Assembly (NCBI GenBank): GCA_902806595.1
Contig: CADCXC010000038.1
Coordinates: forward strand, 2,294,001-2,358,000
DNA from: Pyrenopolyporus hunteri
Taxonomy: Eukaryota; Ascomycota; Sordariomycetes; Xylariales; Hypoxylaceae
Length of the DNA stretch: 64,000 nucleotides
Direction of reading: 5' to 3'
How positions within the stretch are numbered: position 1 is the stretch's first letter; each line of letters opens with the position of its first letter. Positions 60,403-64,000 of the stretch are shown one piece after another. The position numbers were made by a program, and so were the translations under genes. The notes below the pieces were generated by a model that saw only the letters and a list, made by a program, of their open reading frames with translations, was not told the DNA's origin and searched no databases.

Positions 60403-62050
60403 TCCGTTATAACTGCCAATTGGCTAGCACTTTACCGGTGAAGATCAACAGAAAGAGCATCTCTTGTTTGTTCACTTGCCCTGTAACCTACATGTATTTT
60501 CCGCTGCGTTTACCTAGGTAGGTACCTCAGTTACATGAGTAATAGCTGCATATCTACCTAGATAACATGTGAGGGCCCATACGTCCAGAGCTCTTATATC
60601 TCTACATGTAGGTAGTAGCCATTTAAGTTACCTACCTACATGTACACAATCAAAGAAAGCCGAGTGTTTCCACTGCCGTCCAGCATATCACATTCATATA
60701 CCCTTGTATCATGTCTTAGTCTGCATGGCGCCGCGCCTTAAGACATGGGTTATGACACATAACTAATCTAGATATTTGATTCATAAGTTCAACCTGGCAA
60801 GGCCTTCGTCGAGGAGGACGCCTATAGGTTCGTACATCATTTTGTGAGACTTGATAAGTCGGCTACAGGTACCTATCTAGGCGGCAGGGCACTTAGTTAT
60901 ATAGGTAGGTACATATACCTACAGGTACCTATATCAGGTACCTAGGTATACGTGGTACCGGCTTCATTTTCCAATTCGACGTGGATCTTCATAACACTGA
61001 ATGCAATTACATACGTGTATCAACGCCATGAGGGACTCTTGGATTGTCTATATACCTTAGGTACTTACCTAGGTATCTAGGTAGGTACCCACCTAGGTAG
61101 CACCTAACTACCACCTATACCTGCCTGGTAAACGTCTGTTGCAGAAGAATACAGGCATATAGGTACCTACTATTCCCCGCATTTTAATTGATCGCCTCCA
61201 AATCCGCTTCAGACCCCTCCTCTTTACCTAACTGGCCTTCCCTACCTCCCCGCTACCTTCCTAATGCAAGCCTAGGTACCTTACCTAGGTACCTAGGTAG
61301 GTACTGAGATATACTATCATACTCAGGTACCTACCTACCTACCCTTACCCTTAGGGTGTCTGGAGTGCACTACACCTCCCAATAAGGCGCCAACTCTATT
61401 CGCTCGCGTGCCCCTTGTCCCAATCCAGCTAAGCTTAGGGCATCATGGTCCAAGTTCCCTTATATTTTTCGTTTCGCATCCGATCAGACCATTGATCCCG
61501 TTGACCTCATCACTCTCTACCCACCTCTACCGAGAATCTGGGGGATCTAGACCAGCCAGGCTAACCCCTTGTATGACATAAAAATGGGGATCCTCTTATC
61601 GGTTGGATTCCGTAGGTGTGAAGCGGTCAGTGGGACGAAGCTTTAACGTACATACATAAACCTCCCATCCATCTCCACGTCTAATTCTACTCGAGTTTCT
61701 CTTTCTCTCGTCCTTAACTGTCGCTGCTACATCCCAATTCCTCGCTCCACACGGTATATACCTACTTTGCTACCTATAGAACTTCACAAAAGGATCTTAT
61801 CTCCTCATATCACGGAATATCAGATCGAGACGCCGCAGAGAGATTGACCCCCTAAACAGAAAATTGAATCCAAACTCCTATAATAGAAGGATATACATAC
61901 CTACAGACAAAGGACGGAACAAAGCATACCCTACAAAACCACCAACACCTTAAAAACACCAATCTATCGACATAATACCTTCGAACACCAAACACTAGCA
62001 AGCGTAGCGGCAGTAGTTGCGAGGAAGCCAACCCGTAACCAAAGAGGATC
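60403..62050. other. Right flank, 1.6-kb spacer
   Basis: Normal base composition returns at once. No gene is supported. It is the densest part of the window for TACCTAGGTA motifs, and its right end should contain the promoter of the 71-aa gene. Confidence 0.55.
60860..61350. repeat. Dense TACCTAGGTA motif cluster
   Basis: Repeated GGTACCTA, TACCTAGG and TAGGTAGGTACC words, with tight groups at about 60897-60955, 61060-61115 and 61266-61350. Confidence 0.8.
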
Positions 62051-62421
62051 ATGGATCAGACCCGAGCGTCCAGAATGACCACCGGAGGACGTCTCAGCGT
62101 GTAAGTGTTGCCCCCCCTCCCCATCTCACACTCCGGCATCACCAAACTCTATCCGCTATCCAAGCGAATCGAATCCCCTCGTCGTCTTATACACAAGAAC
62201 CCCTCCAATCCCCAAGCAAAACTAACCTGACCTTCAACTAACCCATGCTCCGCAGTGCCCGTCGTCCAGGCCTCGCCCTAGCCGCCGTTGCAGCAGCCGG
62301 AATCGGGGTCGCCGTCCAGTACAGGCGCTCCGCCCTGACCCGCAACGAGCTCGCGCAGAAGAACTCGCCCGAGAACCCGAATTTCTACGTCAGCGTTGAC
62401 CGGAGTGGCGGCGGTATCTAG
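62051..62421 (+). CDS. 71-aa single-TM protein, conserved-looking, function unknown
   Basis: Two exons, 62051-62100 and 62256-62421, joined across a 155-nt intron (GTAAGT donor, CTAAC branch, CCGCAG acceptor). The protein begins MDQTRASRMTTGGRLSV, has one hydrophobic helix (LALAAVAAAGIGVAVQY, about residues 22-38) and a polar C-terminus ending NFYVSVDRSGGGI. A basic, Ser/Thr-rich N-terminus before the helix would fit mitochondrial membrane insertion; that is inference. The ending looks like one I have met in ascomycete hypothetical proteins. The short exons make the gene easy to miss. Confidence 0.72.
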
Positions 62422-63065
62422 ACCCCTTCAGGCGGAGGACTAGAATATATGACTTTAGTGACGTGACGGCTACACCGGAGGGGACAAAAAGGTTGGGAGA
62501 GGAGGGAAATTAACGACGGGGTGTTAATTCGGAATTTCATGAATTGGATCCTATCTAAAGGGGTTTAGGTTCCATACCTACCTACCTAGGTAGGCTTTAT
62601 CTGTGTACGCATGGGATAGGTTATGAACGGCCGTCGTTTTCTCTTTCTGTCAAGGCGTGGCCAAGCACACAATTGGGTATATTCGTGAAAGACAGACAGA
62701 AATATTGGATAGGTACCTAAGGAGAAAAGAGAAATGAATGCATTTTAAACGGATCTAGAAACCTTTATTATGAATAATGCTCAGCTGTCTGACACACAAA
62801 CCAGTTCTACTTGATAGTATAAGCTGCCCTTCAGCATATCGTGAACCAAATCAGACGCATCCGATAGGTATATGCTCTCAAACGCCTTGATGATATCGTA
62901 CCAAAGAAGGGAAAAAAAGGAGATAAATAACTCGGGCCATTTTACCATTGCCTTTCAAGCCTGTGAGCAAACCAAAAACACCAAAATGCACGCATGACCC
63001 ATATATAGATGACGAGGGTCAACCCAAGTTAGAAGAATGCGGGCAAGACAAATAGGGCATACCGC
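62422..63065. other. Convergent spacer at right end
   Basis: 3' UTRs of the two flanking convergent genes. One TACCTACCTAGGTAGG motif occurs at 62575-62595. Nothing else is recognised. Confidence 0.5.
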
Positions 63066-64000
63066 TTAAAACGAACTCCCCCTTCTGCCCAAGCCCTTTT
63101 CCTGTTTCCCATCATCATCTAGAGTTTCCGCAACTTCCTTGCCCTTTCCCTTAGACCGCCGACTCCTCGGAATACCAGCTCCCAAGCTACCCTTTTGCCC
63201 TTTACCACTCCCAGGCCGGCTTCCCTCGCTATTAGTCTTCCTTTCATGCTTCCTCTTGTTACTAGAAAGCATATCGCCGCTCGTATTGGTCTTCCAACTA
63301 CCGTCATCGCCCGAATTCTGCGCCGTAGACACCGTACTTCGCAAGACTCGCATTTCTTTGACCACGTCCGCAAACCCCTCCTCTAACGTCTTCATCCTAG
63401 CCAGAACTAATCGACTCATCCTATCCGCATCTTCACGATCCTGGTTCCCGCGGTTCGGCACTTTTAATTGGCCCGTGGCCATGGCCATTTGCGTTGCGAA
63501 AGACGACGGCACGGCGCCATATTCATTTTGCGCATCTAGTCCCATATCGGAGTTAATGTCCGCGTCGACGGAAGAAAGCCGTCGGGCTCTGGGGTTAGCA
63601 TTAAGAAGCGCTGTGCGGTTGGGTGCCGATCTTATGGGGATCGGTTTTGGACGAACTGTGACGGGAGGCCCATGTTGCGTCTTTTGTGGGGAGCGTGTAC
63701 CGCTTGGCGCCGGCAAATCTAGAGTTGTAGCTAGCCGGTTCGTTCTCGGTCGAGGACGAACCCCCGATTGCTCCTCGGGAATCGAGGACGGGCTCGTTCC
63801 AGGACGACTAGGCTCCTGGGGGGCATAGAGAATCGTATTTGTAGAGAGTGTTCGACTGTGGAGGCCTTGACGACGGGATAGATTGTTAGCTTTGGGTGAT
63901 GTAGCAGTAGCCATCTGGTGGCGTGAGGGAGAATCCAGCGACGAGGCTAAGGACTCGCGTTGCAATTTTGAAGGGGTCGTAAAATAATCCTCATGTCCCT
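63066..64000 (-). CDS. Partial gene (3' part), Ser/Arg-rich protein of unknown function
   Basis: An open frame of 310 residues runs off the right edge; its 5' end is outside the window, since the reading frame continues upstream (HEDYFTTPSKLQRESL) with no start needed here. The visible part is low-complexity, rich in Ser, Pro and Arg. It contains one likely conserved helical segment, DRMSRLVLARMKTLEEGF with ADVVKEMRVLR, that could be a coiled coil, and a Lys/Arg-rich C-terminus (SKGKGKEV). I do not recognise the family. A nuclear role is a guess from the basic tail only. Confidence 0.7.
   Translation of the reverse strand, partial: GHEDYFTTPSKLQRESLASSLDSPSRHQMATATSPKANNLSRRQGLHSRTLSTNTILYAPQEPSRPGTSPSSIPEEQSGVRPRPRTNRLATTLDLPAPSGTRSPQKTQHGPPVTVRPKPIPIRSAPNRTALLNANPRARRLSSVDADINSDMGLDAQNEYGAVPSSFATQMAMATGQLKVPNRGNQDREDADRMSRLVLARMKTLEEGFADVVKEMRVLRSTVSTAQNSGDDGSWKTNTSGDMLSSNKRKHERKTNSEGSRPGSGKGQKGSLGAGIPRSRRSKGKGKEVAETLDDDGKQEKGLGRRGSSF

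Overview
The window looks like nuclear DNA of a filamentous ascomycete (Pezizomycotina, most likely Sordariomycetes). The genes carry short GT-AG introns (about 50-90 nt, with CTAAC/CTGAC-like branch sites), the AreB/ASD-4-type GATA factor and the insertion-bearing Ppg1 phosphatase are typical of moulds, and one block has the extreme A+T content expected from repeat-induced point mutation (RIP). Species cannot be fixed from the sequence alone. All gene models, splice sites and repeat comparisons here were made by eye.

Region 1 (1-38,436) is ordinary gene-rich DNA. In order it holds HGH1 (-), intron-containing tRNA-Met(CAT) (+), ENP1/bystin (+), KRR1 (-), an AreB-like GATA factor (+), a 129-aa one-TM protein (-), PPG1 phosphatase (+), a 1470-aa proline-rich protein of unknown function (-), a bZIP factor (-), PDX3 pyridoxamine-phosphate oxidase (-), tRNA-Gln(CTG) (-), LIA1 deoxyhypusine hydroxylase (+), RPA12 of RNA polymerase I (-), SCC2 cohesin loader (+) and a BTB-like protein (-). 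Translation and ribosome production are well represented: Hgh1 helps fold eEF2, Enp1 and Krr1 build the 40S subunit, Rpa12 belongs to Pol I and Lia1 finishes hypusine on eIF5A. Intergenic DNA repeatedly carries clusters of a TACCTAGGTA-like motif.

Region 2 (38,437-60,402) is the striking part. A 21,954-bp block of extremely A+T-rich DNA is bounded by two 89-bp inverted repeats (79 of 89 positions identical, no gaps) and flanked on each side by the same 6-bp direct repeat, TACCTC. This is the structure of a single giant terminal-inverted-repeat transposon whose inside has been mutated beyond coding capacity, while its ends survived. Surviving cytosines inside are almost all in CpG. Several internal repeat families remain readable: at least nine copies of a family with a poly-A/T core, four copies of a second family, and six tandem arrays. 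The element class is not identified; size and 6-bp duplication resemble Maverick/Polinton elements but no gene supports that.

Region 3 (60,403-64,000) returns to normal composition: a 1.6-kb intergenic stretch full of the TACCTAGGTA motif, a small spliced gene for a 71-aa membrane protein (+), and the 3' part of an unrecognised gene (-) that runs off the window.
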